From contig LOES01000101.1 of the NCBI GenBank assembly GCA_001515955.1, forward strand, positions 1 through 23,305: 23,305 nt of DNA, read 5' to 3'. The notes under the pieces are model-generated. The model searched no databases and was not told the DNA's origin. It saw nothing but the letters and a program-made list of their open reading frames with translations. Positions within the stretch are counted from its first letter, which is position 1; every line of letters begins with the position of its first letter. Both the position numbers and the translations under genes were made by a program. This DNA is from Clostridia bacterium BRH_c25. GTDB lineage: Bacteria > Bacillota_A > Clostridia > Lutisporales > Lutisporaceae. This document shows, one piece after another, positions 1-7,565 of the stretch.

Positions 1-650
1 TTGGAGACTTGTTCCTGTTTCAGGCCTTTGTTGTAATCGGTTCAAGAATATCTATGCTTATAATGTCTGTTGTACCGCCAATTACAGCGATTACAGGCTA
101 CTTCCTCATGGGGGAGAGAATAACCTTATTGTCCGCGGTGGGAATGTTTATTACTATTTCAGGTATTACGCTTGTAATTCTTAGCAGGAGTACTGATGAT
201 AAAAAGATAAGGCTTTCTCATCCGGTAAAAGGCTTGACATATGCTTTTATTGGAGCTTTGGGACAGGCCCTCGGACTTGTTTTCAGCAAGCTTGGTATGG
301 GCTCGTATAATCCTTTTGCAGCTACTCAGATAAGGGTTATTGCTGCAATTATAGGTTTTGTTATTGTAATTACCGTATCAAAAAACTGGGGAAAGCTTGG
401 AGCTGCTATAAAGGATCAGAGAGCTATGAAATTCATAAGTCTTGGTTCGTTTTTCGGACCCTTCCTTGGAGTGTCGTTTTCACTGATTGCTGTTCAGCAC
501 ACAACAACCGGGATAGTGTCGACAATCACTTCGATATCACCGATACTTATAATTCCTGTATCAATACTGATGTTTAAGGAGAAGGTACTGAAAAAGGAAA
601 TACTCGGCGCATTTATAACCATAGCAGGAGTAGCGATGTTATTTTTGTAG
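1..650 (+). CDS. EamA/DMT-family permease, 3' part (5' end outside window)
   Basis: The reading frame is open from the left edge, so the gene begins upstream; the TTG at 9 is internal. What is visible is the end of the first EamA repeat (hydrophobic helices, VVPPITAITGYFLMGERIT, the conserved proline and GE pair at the last helices of a repeat) and a complete second repeat (from about ALGQALGLVFSKLGM to the end, with ISPILIIPVSILMFKEKVLKKEILGAFITI). Each EamA repeat is about five helices; the family exports or imports small metabolites across the cytoplasmic membrane, and the substrate cannot be read from sequence. No clear terminator follows the stop at 648-650; the next gene has its own promoter, so the two are probably separate units. 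Confidence 0.9.
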   Translation, partial: GDLFLFQAFVVIGSRISMLIMSVVPPITAITGYFLMGERITLLSAVGMFITISGITLVILSRSTDDKKIRLSHPVKGLTYAFIGALGQALGLVFSKLGMGSYNPFAATQIRVIAAIIGFVIVITVSKNWGKLGAAIKDQRAMKFISLGSFFGPFLGVSFSLIAVQHTTTGIVSTITSISPILIIPVSILMFKEKVLKKEILGAFITIAGVAMLFL

Positions 651-747
651 ACAAAAATGAAAGCACAAAAGTCTGAGTTAATTTGAGCAATATTTAAATA
701 CACAGAGTAAATTGCCTTAAATCTGTAAATTCTACCCATAAAATAGT

Positions 748-776
748 TTGATAACCAATTATGGAAATGATATTAT
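748..776 (+). promoter_or_regulatory. sigma-A promoter of the GntR regulator gene
   Basis: A -35 TTGATA (748-753) and a -10 TATTAT (771-776) are separated by exactly 17 bp. Each matches the consensus in five of six positions. The start point would be near 782-784, about 57 nt before the ATG at 841. The palindrome at 786-807 lies just downstream. Confidence 0.75.
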
Positions 777-785
777 AAGTATAGG

Positions 786-807
786 TTATGTTGTTATAAC
801 AACATAA
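786..807. promoter_or_regulatory. 22-bp perfect palindrome, probable GntR operator
   Basis: The 22 bases are a perfect inverted repeat with no spacer; the core is GTTGTTATAACAAC (790-803). It sits immediately after the -10 box of the GntR promoter, covering about +4 to +25, where a bound dimer would block the polymerase. GntR-family operators are short palindromes rich in GT...AC, and this core has that form, although its centre is A|T and not the T|A of the usual HutC-subfamily consensus. Autoregulation is inferred from position. I found only a weak half-like match (TTGTTATAC, 1595-1603) before the transporter genes. Confidence 0.65.
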
Positions 808-840
808 AGTGATAAACAGCCATGAAGGAGGCATAAACAA

Positions 841-1560
841 ATGAATATATTTGATATGGCGCCAAAGTATTCACATATATTCCAGCACTTTGTCGATAAG
901 ATTAAGTCCGGAGAGTTAAAGGATGGAGATAAGCTGCCGACAGAGGATGTTCTATGCTCTTATTTTAATGTAAGCAGGATTACCGTGAGAAATGCGTTGA
1001 ATCAGCTTATGCATGAAGGATATATTATCAAAAAGCACGGAAAGGGCTCCTATGTAAATACAGGAGTAGCAAAAATGCAGCTGAACTCCTTACAGGGCTT
1101 TACAGAGGAAATGAAAAGCAGGGGTATGGAGGCTTCTTCAAAAATTCTGGATATTGAACTAATAAATGCTGACAATATTATAGGAAGCAAGCTCCAAATT
1201 GAGGAAGGATCAAAGGCCTACTGTATTGAGAGACTCAGATTGGCTAATGATGAGCCCATGTCCATTGAGAAGGTTTATATCCCGTACTATCTGTGCTCTG
1301 ACCTTGACAGGTATGACCTGACAAAGTCATTGTATGAAATATTGGATAAGAATTACGGGCTATATCCCCAAAAAGCGGAACAATCCATTGAAGCTTCCAC
1401 CGCAGGGAAAAGAGAACAGGATATTTTAGGAATCAAGCTAAGAGCATCTGTGCTCAAAATAGAAAGAGTTTCATACCTTTCCAACAACACACCCCTGGAG
1501 TATGTAACATCTGTATACAGGGGCGACAAGTACATATTCAATGTAACAATATATAAATAA
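841..1560 (+). CDS. GntR-family transcriptional regulator, HutC subfamily (UTRA effector domain)
   Basis: 239 aa, the usual length for HutC-type regulators. Residues about 8-75 form the GntR winged helix-turn-helix, with the signature around LKDGDKLPTEDVLCSYFNVS followed by ITVRNALNQLMHEGYI and the wing GKGSYV. Residues about 95-235 fit the UTRA ligand-binding fold (LNSLQGFTEEMKSRG, AYCIERLRLANDEPMSIEKVYIP, and the late ERVSYLSNNTPLEYVTSVYRGDKY). HutC members often sense phosphorylated sugars or amino sugars (NagR, for example), which agrees with the kinase and SIS genes downstream. The ATG is preceded by GAAGGAGG (823-830). It has its own promoter and a palindrome after it, so it probably represses itself and perhaps the transporter operon. 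The effector is unknown. Confidence 0.92.
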   Translation: MNIFDMAPKYSHIFQHFVDKIKSGELKDGDKLPTEDVLCSYFNVSRITVRNALNQLMHEGYIIKKHGKGSYVNTGVAKMQLNSLQGFTEEMKSRGMEASSKILDIELINADNIIGSKLQIEEGSKAYCIERLRLANDEPMSIEKVYIPYYLCSDLDRYDLTKSLYEILDKNYGLYPQKAEQSIEASTAGKREQDILGIKLRASVLKIERVSYLSNNTPLEYVTSVYRGDKYIFNVTIYK

Positions 1561-1747
1561 GCTGCTAATTTATATGTAAACACTACACTTCAAATTGTTA
1601 TACACTATTCATTCATTTATTCACATCATATCAAGTACTATTTCTGAAAAAGTTACCGTACTATATGTTTTGCAATAAACATTCTACATTGAAATTCAAA
1701 TATTGCAAAAGCATATTCCTTGATTTCATAGGTTGCCTAATTCTTCC

Positions 1748-1777
1748 TTGAAGCTTCTTTAATGCAACCTATATACA
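1748..1777 (+). promoter_or_regulatory. Candidate promoter of the ABC/sugar operon
   Basis: TTGAAG (1748-1753) is followed after 18 bp by TATACA (1772-1777), or after 16 bp by TATATA (1770-1775). The -35 is only a partial match. A 9-bp inverted repeat (ATAGGTTGC at 1728-1736, GCAACCTAT at 1764-1772) brackets the -35 and touches the -10, so a regulator could act here. Confidence 0.4.
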
Positions 1778-1791
1778 AATTAAATCATTGG

Positions 1792-1824
1792 AACACCGGC
1801 GAGGCTTCTGCCTTCATTGGTGTT
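1792..1824 (+). promoter_or_regulatory. Leader stem-loop before the first permease gene
   Basis: AACACC (1792-1797) pairs with GGTGTT (1819-1824). Inside, AGGC (1802-1805) pairs with GCCT (1810-1813) around a TTCT loop. No T-run follows, so it is not a standard terminator. It ends 11 nt before the ribosome binding site, which stays free. Confidence 0.35.
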
Positions 1825-1835
1825 GATTAAAATAC

Positions 1836-1844
1836 GGGGAGGGA
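1836..1844 (+). promoter_or_regulatory. Ribosome binding site fixing the first permease start at 1850
   Basis: GGGGAGGGA lies 5 nt before the ATG at 1850. The longer reading frame from a TTG at 1817 would run through this site, so 1850 is the better start. Confidence 0.7.
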
Positions 1845-1849
1845 GACAT

Positions 1850-2779
1850 ATGGTTTCACCTGCTAAAACATATTCCGGTACATCTTCTAAGACTAAGAGC
1901 CGGTTCAGTCTTGCACGGCAGGAAGAGCTGACAGGATGGCTCTTTATTGCACCAATGCTTATTGGTTTTATGTTTTTTTCTTTTGGGCCTATATTGGCAT
2001 CCCTAATACTGGCTTTTACAGACTGGAATCTGCTTCAAGCCCCTAAATTCGTAGGGTTTAACAACTTTGCAAGCATGCTTGATGATCAGTATTTCAAGCA
2101 ATGTATGAGCAATACCTTATACTTTGTTGTCACAATGGTTCCGATAATCCTTACCGTATCCATGGGTCTTGCTATCATACTGAACAAGGATATAAAAGGT
2201 AAAGCCTTTTTTCGCTCGGCTTTCTACTTTCCTTCTGTAATATCCACTGTTGCAATAAGTATGGTTTGGCTGTGGGTATTCAGTCCCAGCAACAATGGCT
2301 TATTGAATACTCTGCTTGGCAAATTGGGGATGGCAGGGTCAGTAGACTGGCTTGGGAATATGGGCACTGTAAAGCCTGCAATGGTTGCTATGAGAACATG
2401 GCAATCCGCAGGTTACTATATGGTTATATTCCTGGCAGGACTTCAAACCATACCCCAGGAGCTTTATGAGGTTGCTGACATAGATGGTGCTTCAAGGTGG
2501 AGAAAGCTAATAAATATTACAGTACCCCTTCTCTCGCCCGTAACATTCTTTGTGACAATAATGCTTATGATTGCCGCATTCAATATTTTTGAAGCGATAT
2601 ACATCATGACAGAAGGGGGCCCCGGTGGGGCTACCAACACAATCATGTACTATATTTACCACAACGGTTTCAGACTATATTCCATGGGCTATGCATCCGC
2701 ATTGGCGTGGGTGCTGTTTCTCATACTGGTGGTTCTTACTGCGGTACAGTTCAAGCTGCGCAAAGATGAAGCCAATTAG
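1850..2779 (+). CDS. ABC sugar transporter permease, MalF/UgpA type
   Basis: 309 aa from the ATG at 1850, the usual size for this family (COG1175 type). A basic N-terminus is followed by about six membrane helices (first at about 30-55). The cytoplasmic EAA loop that contacts the ATPase is at about residues 204-224 (ELYEVADIDGASRWRKL), followed by TVPLLSP. The late YIMTEGGPGGATNT segment (251-264) is typical of MalF-like sugar permeases. It forms the membrane channel with the next gene. No ATPase gene lies in the locus, so a shared MsmK/UgpC-type ATPase encoded elsewhere is expected. The substrate is inferred from neighbours to be an oligosaccharide or amino sugar. Confidence 0.93.
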   Translation: MVSPAKTYSGTSSKTKSRFSLARQEELTGWLFIAPMLIGFMFFSFGPILASLILAFTDWNLLQAPKFVGFNNFASMLDDQYFKQCMSNTLYFVVTMVPIILTVSMGLAIILNKDIKGKAFFRSAFYFPSVISTVAISMVWLWVFSPSNNGLLNTLLGKLGMAGSVDWLGNMGTVKPAMVAMRTWQSAGYYMVIFLAGLQTIPQELYEVADIDGASRWRKLINITVPLLSPVTFFVTIMLMIAAFNIFEAIYIMTEGGPGGATNTIMYYIYHNGFRLYSMGYASALAWVLFLILVVLTAVQFKLRKDEAN

Positions 2780-2793
2780 GTGGGGGTGAATAT

Positions 2794-3648
2794 GTGATTA
2801 TATTGAAGAATAAAGAGAAAAAACTAAGAAAACTTATATTATATATTGCACTTATATTGGTTTCCATTACTATGATATACCCTTTCATATGGGCAGTTTC
2901 AGCTTCATTTAAAACAATTCAGCAGTTATTCAACGGAAATCCCCTGGATCTTGTACCAGATCCTGCAAGACCGCAAAATTACAGTGATGCATGGAATTAC
3001 GTGCCCTTCGGCAGATTTCTTCTGAATACTATGTTTGTATCGGGTTTTGTAACCATAGCACAGCTTATTATAGGTTCAATGGCAGGGTATGCATTTGCCA
3101 GGCTTAATTTCCGGGGGAAGAATATTATTTTTATGGCTTTGCTTGGAACAATGATGGTACCTGGACATGTAACCCTTATCCCTAATTATGTACTTATGAG
3201 ATATCTGGATTGGCTCAATAAATATCAGGCTTTGCTTATACCGCCTGTTTTTAACGGTATTTGTGTCACAGGTATGTTTCTTATGAGGCAGTATTTCTTC
3301 TCAATACCGAAGGAACTGGAGGAAGCGGCTATTATTGACGGCTGTTCCAGGATAAAGGTTTTCCGGAAAATAATAATACCAAATGCGAAGCCCGCCCTTG
3401 CGACCTTCGCAATCATTGCCTTCAATGCACAATGGAATGCATTTTTGTGGCCTCTTATTGTTATTAATGATGTAAACAAAATGCCTGTACAAGTCGGACT
3501 CTCATACTTCAGAGGTGTTGCTTCAACTAATTGGGGGGTTCTGCTGGCGGGAACCACAATATCAATTGTGCCTGTAATAATCGTATTTTTATTGTTCCAG
3601 AAATATTTTGTCAAGGGAATGCTTACATCGGGCTTTGGGGGCAAGTAG
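2794..3648 (+). CDS. ABC sugar transporter permease, MalG/UgpE type
   Basis: 284 aa from a GTG at 2794. GGGGGTG at 2782-2788 gives good spacing, while the ATG at 2792 is followed at once by a stop. Six hydrophobic segments are visible, beginning at about residues 14-36 with MIYPFIWAVSASFK, the conserved start of COG0395 permeases. The EAA loop lies at 174-195 (ELEEAAIIDGCSRIKVFRKI), followed by the typical PNAKPALAT. The C-terminus LFQKYFVKGMLTSGFGGK matches the usual ending (Q+YF+xGlt.GavKG). It starts 14 nt after the first permease gene and should form a heterodimer with it. Confidence 0.93.
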   Translation: MIILKNKEKKLRKLILYIALILVSITMIYPFIWAVSASFKTIQQLFNGNPLDLVPDPARPQNYSDAWNYVPFGRFLLNTMFVSGFVTIAQLIIGSMAGYAFARLNFRGKNIIFMALLGTMMVPGHVTLIPNYVLMRYLDWLNKYQALLIPPVFNGICVTGMFLMRQYFFSIPKELEEAAIIDGCSRIKVFRKIIIPNAKPALATFAIIAFNAQWNAFLWPLIVINDVNKMPVQVGLSYFRGVASTNWGVLLAGTTISIVPVIIVFLLFQKYFVKGMLTSGFGGK

Positions 3649-3728
3649 GCCCAAGTAGTATAAAAATGAAGGGAGACGGTAGAAAAATCTAAAAAAACCT
3701 GAGGAATATATAATGAAGGAGGAGAAAT

Positions 3729-5030
3729 ATGAGTAAGTCAACGAGAAAGCTTACAGCTGTTGCAATCATTTTAGTCCTTGTATTTGCAATGGCCGGCTGT
3801 TCGAAGGCTGCAGAAGCTCCTGCGGCAGAAACAGCTGCAAAACCTACAGAGGCACCGGTGGAAAAAACAAAAGTCAGAGTAACGTCATGGTGGAATTATA
3901 CCGATTCAAAACCTCTGCAGCAGCTTAAAGCAGGTTTTGAAGCAAAAAATGCGGATTATGAACTTGTATTTGAACAGATTCCAACCCAATATGCGGATAA
4001 GGTGCTGGCTGTTGTTGCAGGAGGCGGGGATCAAGTCCCTGATGTTATGATGCTTGCTATGGACAGGATACCTCAATTTGCAAAGGCAGGAGCAATACAA
4101 CCCCTTGACGGTCTTATGAACGAAGAATACAAAAACAGTCTGTACCCTGTAGTTTTTGACGCGGTCAAATTCGATGGGAAGGTCTATGCAGCACCCAGAG
4201 ATATAACATCCTTTGTAATGTTCTGCAACAAGAAGCTTTTTGATGAAGCAAAGGTTGCTATACCCGAGGAAGGCTGGACTTGGGAGGATTTCTTAAGCAT
4301 ATCAAAGAAGCTGACTAAAGTTGAAGGAGGAAATGCAGTACAGTGGGGATACTATTTCCCCAAATATCACGATACCGTATTTACATGGCTTATACAAAAC
4401 GGAGCAGCCTATACGACTCCGGACGGGAAGGAAGGGACTCTCAGCAAGCCTGAGGGCAAGGCTGCATTAAAATTTCTGCAGGATCTGGTATTGAAGCATA
4501 AGGTATGCCCTACGGAAACAGAGGCAAAACAGTTCGGGACTGATTCTTCAGCGGCATTTATAGCAGGAAAGGTTGCTATGCAGATTGGCGGGCTTTCAAT
4601 GTCTGTTGCCCTGGATAAAAACAATGTTGATTATATGATGGTACCGCTGCCCAAAGGAGCAAAACAGGCAAGTACTGCTTTTGTAAATGCATGGACAATG
4701 CCGAAGGGAGCAAAAAATGCTGAAGCTGCTTGGAAGGTAATAGAGTATTTTTCAAGCAAGGAAGGACAGCAGATCGTACTTGACACAAAAATGGGCCTTC
4801 CGGCAAGCAAGGATGTTGATGTAAAAGGGTTCCTGCAGCAAAGACCCGACAACAAGTCGCTTACGGACGCCCTTGCTTACAGTATACCCTTCCAGACCTT
4901 TGAAAACAGTGCAAAGTACTATGATCTGGTAAAAAACAATCTTGATCTGGTATGGCTGGGAGAAAAGTCTGTTGATGCCGCTGCAGATGAAATAGATAAG
5001 AATGCAAAGGATGTACTGTCAGGAAAGTAA
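3729..5030 (+). CDS. Extracellular sugar-binding lipoprotein of the ABC transporter
   Basis: 433 aa. The N-terminus has a basic start, a hydrophobic stretch and a lipobox MAGC with the lipidated cysteine at residue 24, so the protein is anchored outside the membrane. An Ala/Pro/Glu-rich linker follows. The mature part has the fold signature of family 1 (UgpB/MalE-like, COG1653) binding proteins: VRVTSWWNYTDSKPLQQLKAGFEAKN, then DVMMLAMDRIPQFAKAGAIQPLDGL, then GKVYAAPRDITSFVMFCNKKLFDEA. Near the C-terminus, AFVNAWTMPKGAKNAEAAWKVIEYF is also typical. The ATG at 3729 has a strong GAAGGAGGAG site. It captures the substrate for the two permeases. A hairpin downstream may give this gene the higher expression that binding proteins need. 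Confidence 0.94.
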   Translation: MSKSTRKLTAVAIILVLVFAMAGCSKAAEAPAAETAAKPTEAPVEKTKVRVTSWWNYTDSKPLQQLKAGFEAKNADYELVFEQIPTQYADKVLAVVAGGGDQVPDVMMLAMDRIPQFAKAGAIQPLDGLMNEEYKNSLYPVVFDAVKFDGKVYAAPRDITSFVMFCNKKLFDEAKVAIPEEGWTWEDFLSISKKLTKVEGGNAVQWGYYFPKYHDTVFTWLIQNGAAYTTPDGKEGTLSKPEGKAALKFLQDLVLKHKVCPTETEAKQFGTDSSAAFIAGKVAMQIGGLSMSVALDKNNVDYMMVPLPKGAKQASTAFVNAWTMPKGAKNAEAAWKVIEYFSSKEGQQIVLDTKMGLPASKDVDVKGFLQQRPDNKSLTDALAYSIPFQTFENSAKYYDLVKNNLDLVWLGEKSVDAAADEIDKNAKDVLSGK

Positions 5031-5038
5031 AAGAAAAC

Positions 5039-5079
5039 ACAGGGTATTCTCCCTTCCCGTCCAGGGGGGGATATCCTGT
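5039..5079 (+). terminator. Intra-operon hairpin after the binding-protein gene
   Basis: Bases 5039-5053 pair with 5065-5079 over 15 positions, three of them G-U, around an 11-nt loop. The following TTTGTATTAATT is only a weak U-tract. It begins nine bases after the stop codon and ends before the next ribosome binding site. A leaky terminator or a 3'-end stabilising hairpin is likely. Confidence 0.55.
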
Positions 5080-5093
5080 TTGTATTAATTACT

Positions 5094-5100
5094 GGAGGTG
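5094..5100 (+). promoter_or_regulatory. Ribosome binding site deciding a TTG start
   Basis: GGAGGTG, complementary to the 16S rRNA end, lies 5 nt before TTG 5106. No in-frame ATG is available near the N-terminus. Confidence 0.6.
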
Positions 5101-5105
5101 TTGAA

Positions 5106-5843
5106 TTGATAGAAAACAGGAAATATCTTGACACTGTTACAGAGCTTCTGAGTAACATAGAGGAAACACAGCTGGAAAGTATTGAAAAAGCCGCATCCTG
5201 TATCAAGAAATCCCTGGACGGCGGGGGTGTGCTGCATGCTTTTTCTACCGGGCATTCCCACATGCTTGTGGAGGAGATATTCTACAGAGCAGGGGGCCTG
5301 GTTCCTGTCAATCCGATACTGGATCCGGCAGTCATGCTTCATGAGGGCGTGATAAAGAGCACTAATCTGGAAAAACTCGACGGATATGCAAGGGTGATAT
5401 TTAACAATCAGGATCTGAGGCAGGGGGAGCCGATTGTTATAATCTCAAATTCGGGTATCAATCCTGTACCGGTAGAGATGGCAATGCTGGCAAAGGAAAG
5501 ATCTATGAAGGTAATAGCAGTAACCTCCTGCAGCATATCAGGAAGCTCCTCCTCAAGGCACCCATCGGGAGCCAGGCTCATGGATATTGCCGATATTGTA
5601 CTTGATAACTGTATAAGCAGCAGTGATGCCTCAATAAAGGTGGAGGAAACAGGGCAGATGGTTGCTGCAGTTTCAACAATTGCAGGAGTATACATTCTTC
5701 AAAGAGTGATTATTGCTGTTGTCAACAGGTATACCGGGAAGGGAGAGATTCCGCCGGTGTTTATGTCTGCCAATGTGAAAGGCGGTTATGAATTTAATGA
5801 AAATCTTATAAACAAATATAAAACAAGAATTAAGGGATTTTGA
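5106..5843 (+). CDS. SIS-domain sugar-phosphate protein (COG4821-like), first paralogue
   Basis: 245 aa from a TTG start with a good ribosome binding site. One SIS (sugar isomerase) domain covers most of the protein. Near residues 47-54 is STGHSHML, the start of the phosphosugar-binding region, followed by EEIFYRAGGLVPVNP. The second phosphate loop is IISNSGINPVPVEMA (112-126), and KVIAVTS (135-141) is the typical following strand. SIS proteins isomerise or bind phosphosugars; the family fits MurNAc-6-phosphate etherase- and GmhA-like relatives but is not clearly either. A paralogue lies at 6810-7550 with colinear N-termini. It follows the transporter and precedes the kinase, suggesting it acts on the kinase product. 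The exact reaction is unknown. Confidence 0.85.
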   Translation: MIENRKYLDTVTELLSNIEETQLESIEKAASCIKKSLDGGGVLHAFSTGHSHMLVEEIFYRAGGLVPVNPILDPAVMLHEGVIKSTNLEKLDGYARVIFNNQDLRQGEPIVIISNSGINPVPVEMAMLAKERSMKVIAVTSCSISGSSSSRHPSGARLMDIADIVLDNCISSSDASIKVEETGQMVAAVSTIAGVYILQRVIIAVVNRYTGKGEIPPVFMSANVKGGYEFNENLINKYKTRIKGF

Positions 5844-5845
5844 TC

Positions 5846-6823
5846 ATGAGTTATTATGTAGGAATTGACGGAGGCGGCAGTAAGACTGAGCTGATTATAG
5901 GAGAAACCGGCGGAAGGATAATAAAACATGTTGTAGGTGACAGTTCCAATTCTTCATCCATAGGGATTATAAAGGCCCGTGAAAGTATAACTGGAATTCT
6001 TGCTTATGCTTTGGGAAGTATCGGAGCAGAGGAGATCGGTTTTATATCTGTCTGCATACCGGGTATAAAAGACTATTGGAAGGATATAGAGTTGTTCGGT
6101 GAACTGGCCAATAAAGGGAGAGCCCTGATAACAGGAGATGAAGACAATTCCTTTTACGGTGCCCTTGTAAAGGATCAGGGGATTGTAATACTCAGCGGTA
6201 CCGGTTCCTTCGCCACAGGGATAAACAGTAAAGGAGACAAGCTGACTGTCGGAGGCTGGGGCCCATTGCTGGGTGATGAGGGCAGCGGGTATTATATGGG
6301 TATAAAGGCAATAAAGGCAGCAATCAGCCGCTATGAGGCTTCGGGCTCCGACACTGTCTTGTTCGGAGAGGTAATGGAATGCTTTGGAATTAATGATATT
6401 GATCTTCTGAAATCAGTAGTCTATAAGAACGGGCTTCAAACCAGGAAAATAGCTTCACTGGGAAAAGCGGTGCTTAAAGGTGCCAGGGCAGGGGACAAAG
6501 TATGCCTGGATATAATAAGTGAAAGTGCGGAGCAGTTATATAAAATGGCTGAAACAATTATCCGGAGGCTCAAGATGACCGATATCGGGTATGAGCTTTG
6601 TCTGACCGGCGGTATAAGCTGTTTTGGAGATTATATGCTTGCTCCACTTACAAACATGGTAAATGCAAAATATAAGAATATAAAAGTAGTTAAACCTCAA
6701 TTCAATCCAGGGGTAGGAAGTCTTATACTGTCTTATATAAAAAGCGGAATTGAGCTGACGGACATACTAAAAGAAAATCTCAGAACTTCATATGAAGGAG
6801 TTGAAATGTATGTTATGCAATAA
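5846..6823 (+). CDS. BadF/BadG/BcrA-family kinase, N-acetylglucosamine-kinase-like
   Basis: 325 aa from the ATG at 5846; the TTG at 5840 is too close to the AGGGA site (5833-5837). The ASKHA fold is clear: phosphate-1 loop GIDGGGSKTEL (6-16), a DED region at 98-100 likely to hold the catalytic Asp, phosphate-2 loop ILSGTGSFATG (115-125), GGWGPLLGDEGSGYYMG (136-152), and the adenosine motif LTGGIS (253-258). The GGWG..GDEGS block is characteristic of NagK-type GlcNAc kinases within COG2971. It would phosphorylate an imported hexosamine with ATP in the cytoplasm. It sits two bases after the first SIS gene and overlaps the second by 14 nt. The exact sugar (GlcNAc, MurNAc, other) is not decided by sequence. 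Confidence 0.88.
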   Translation: MSYYVGIDGGGSKTELIIGETGGRIIKHVVGDSSNSSSIGIIKARESITGILAYALGSIGAEEIGFISVCIPGIKDYWKDIELFGELANKGRALITGDEDNSFYGALVKDQGIVILSGTGSFATGINSKGDKLTVGGWGPLLGDEGSGYYMGIKAIKAAISRYEASGSDTVLFGEVMECFGINDIDLLKSVVYKNGLQTRKIASLGKAVLKGARAGDKVCLDIISESAEQLYKMAETIIRRLKMTDIGYELCLTGGISCFGDYMLAPLTNMVNAKYKNIKVVKPQFNPGVGSLILSYIKSGIELTDILKENLRTSYEGVEMYVMQ

Positions 6824-7550
6824 ATATTTTGAAAATATGAAAACGCTATTGGAAAAGATAGAGAATACACAAATGGAAGCAATAAAAAAAAGTGCGGAAG
6901 TTATTGCCGGATCTCTCACAAGCGGCGGGATATGGCACCTTTATGACACAGGGCATATGCTTATGCATGAGGCTGTAGGAAGGACAGGGGGGCTGATGGC
7001 AGTACGTCCGGTATATGTGGAAGTGGAGGTGAGAAATCCAACAAGGAATAGAATAAACACAGAAAAGACCAATGTATATCTTGACGGAATAGCAGGGCTT
7101 CCCGAGTTTATAATCGGAAAAGCAAATATGGAGCCCGGGGACGTACTCATGATCGGATCAGTGTCCGGCAAAAACATACTTCCGGTAGAACTGGCAATAA
7201 AAGCGCGGGAGAAAGGTATTGCAACCATAGCATTGACCTCGGTGGAATACTCCGGAGCATTGAAATCGGCCCACTCTTCCGGGAAGAGGCTTTATGAGGT
7301 ATGCGACATAGTACTTGACAACTGCAGTAATGTAAGCGATACTTTAGTACCCGTGGAAGAGCTTGAAATGGGCATATGTCCCTCATCGGGAATTGCAGCT
7401 TCATATATAATGTGGGCAGTACAGTCTGAGGTTATTGAGCTTATGCTTAAGGCGGGCAAAGCACCTCATGTTTATCTGAACAATCATATGCCCGGGGCAT
7501 CTCAGATAAATAACAAGGCATGGGCCGAATATGAGAAATACGGATATTAA
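6810..7550 (+). CDS. SIS-domain sugar-phosphate protein, second paralogue
   Basis: 246 aa from the ATG at 6810, which has AAGGAG at 6795-6800; an in-frame ATG at 6792 lies upstream of that site and is less likely. The alignment with the first paralogue supports 6810: KYFENMKTLLEKIENTQ here matches KYLDTVTELLSNIEETQ there without gaps. The SIS features are DTGHMLMHEAVGRTGG (46-61) and IGSVSGKNILPVELA (115-129). Here the canonical SNSG of the first copy is SVSG and the first loop lacks the second His-containing segment (GHM in place of GHSH), so the active sites differ. The gene overlaps the kinase stop, so translation is probably coupled. The two paralogues may form a hetero-oligomer or act on two different phosphosugars. 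Confidence 0.83.
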   Translation: MLCNKYFENMKTLLEKIENTQMEAIKKSAEVIAGSLTSGGIWHLYDTGHMLMHEAVGRTGGLMAVRPVYVEVEVRNPTRNRINTEKTNVYLDGIAGLPEFIIGKANMEPGDVLMIGSVSGKNILPVELAIKAREKGIATIALTSVEYSGALKSAHSSGKRLYEVCDIVLDNCSNVSDTLVPVEELEMGICPSSGIAASYIMWAVQSEVIELMLKAGKAPHVYLNNHMPGASQINNKAWAEYEKYGY

Positions 7551-7565
7551 CTGGAGGCGGCATAT

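Larger units (their letters stand above)
1561..1849. other. Intergenic leader between the regulator and the ABC operon
   Basis: This 289-base AT-rich stretch holds no gene I can support. It contains the probable operon promoter (1748-1777), a 9-bp inverted repeat around it (1728-1772), a small stem-loop (1792-1824) and the ribosome binding site of the first permease. No clear terminator for the regulator gene is visible, so some read-through into the operon is possible. Confidence 0.6.

Noticed and set aside
1709..1725. Possible catabolite-responsive (cre) site before the ABC operon
   Set aside because: TTGCAAAAGCATATTCC lacks the central CG of the cre consensus and has other mismatches.
3709..3714. 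TATAAT before the binding-protein gene, as a separate promoter
   Set aside because: No -35 box lies 16-18 bp upstream, and it merges with the ribosome binding site region.
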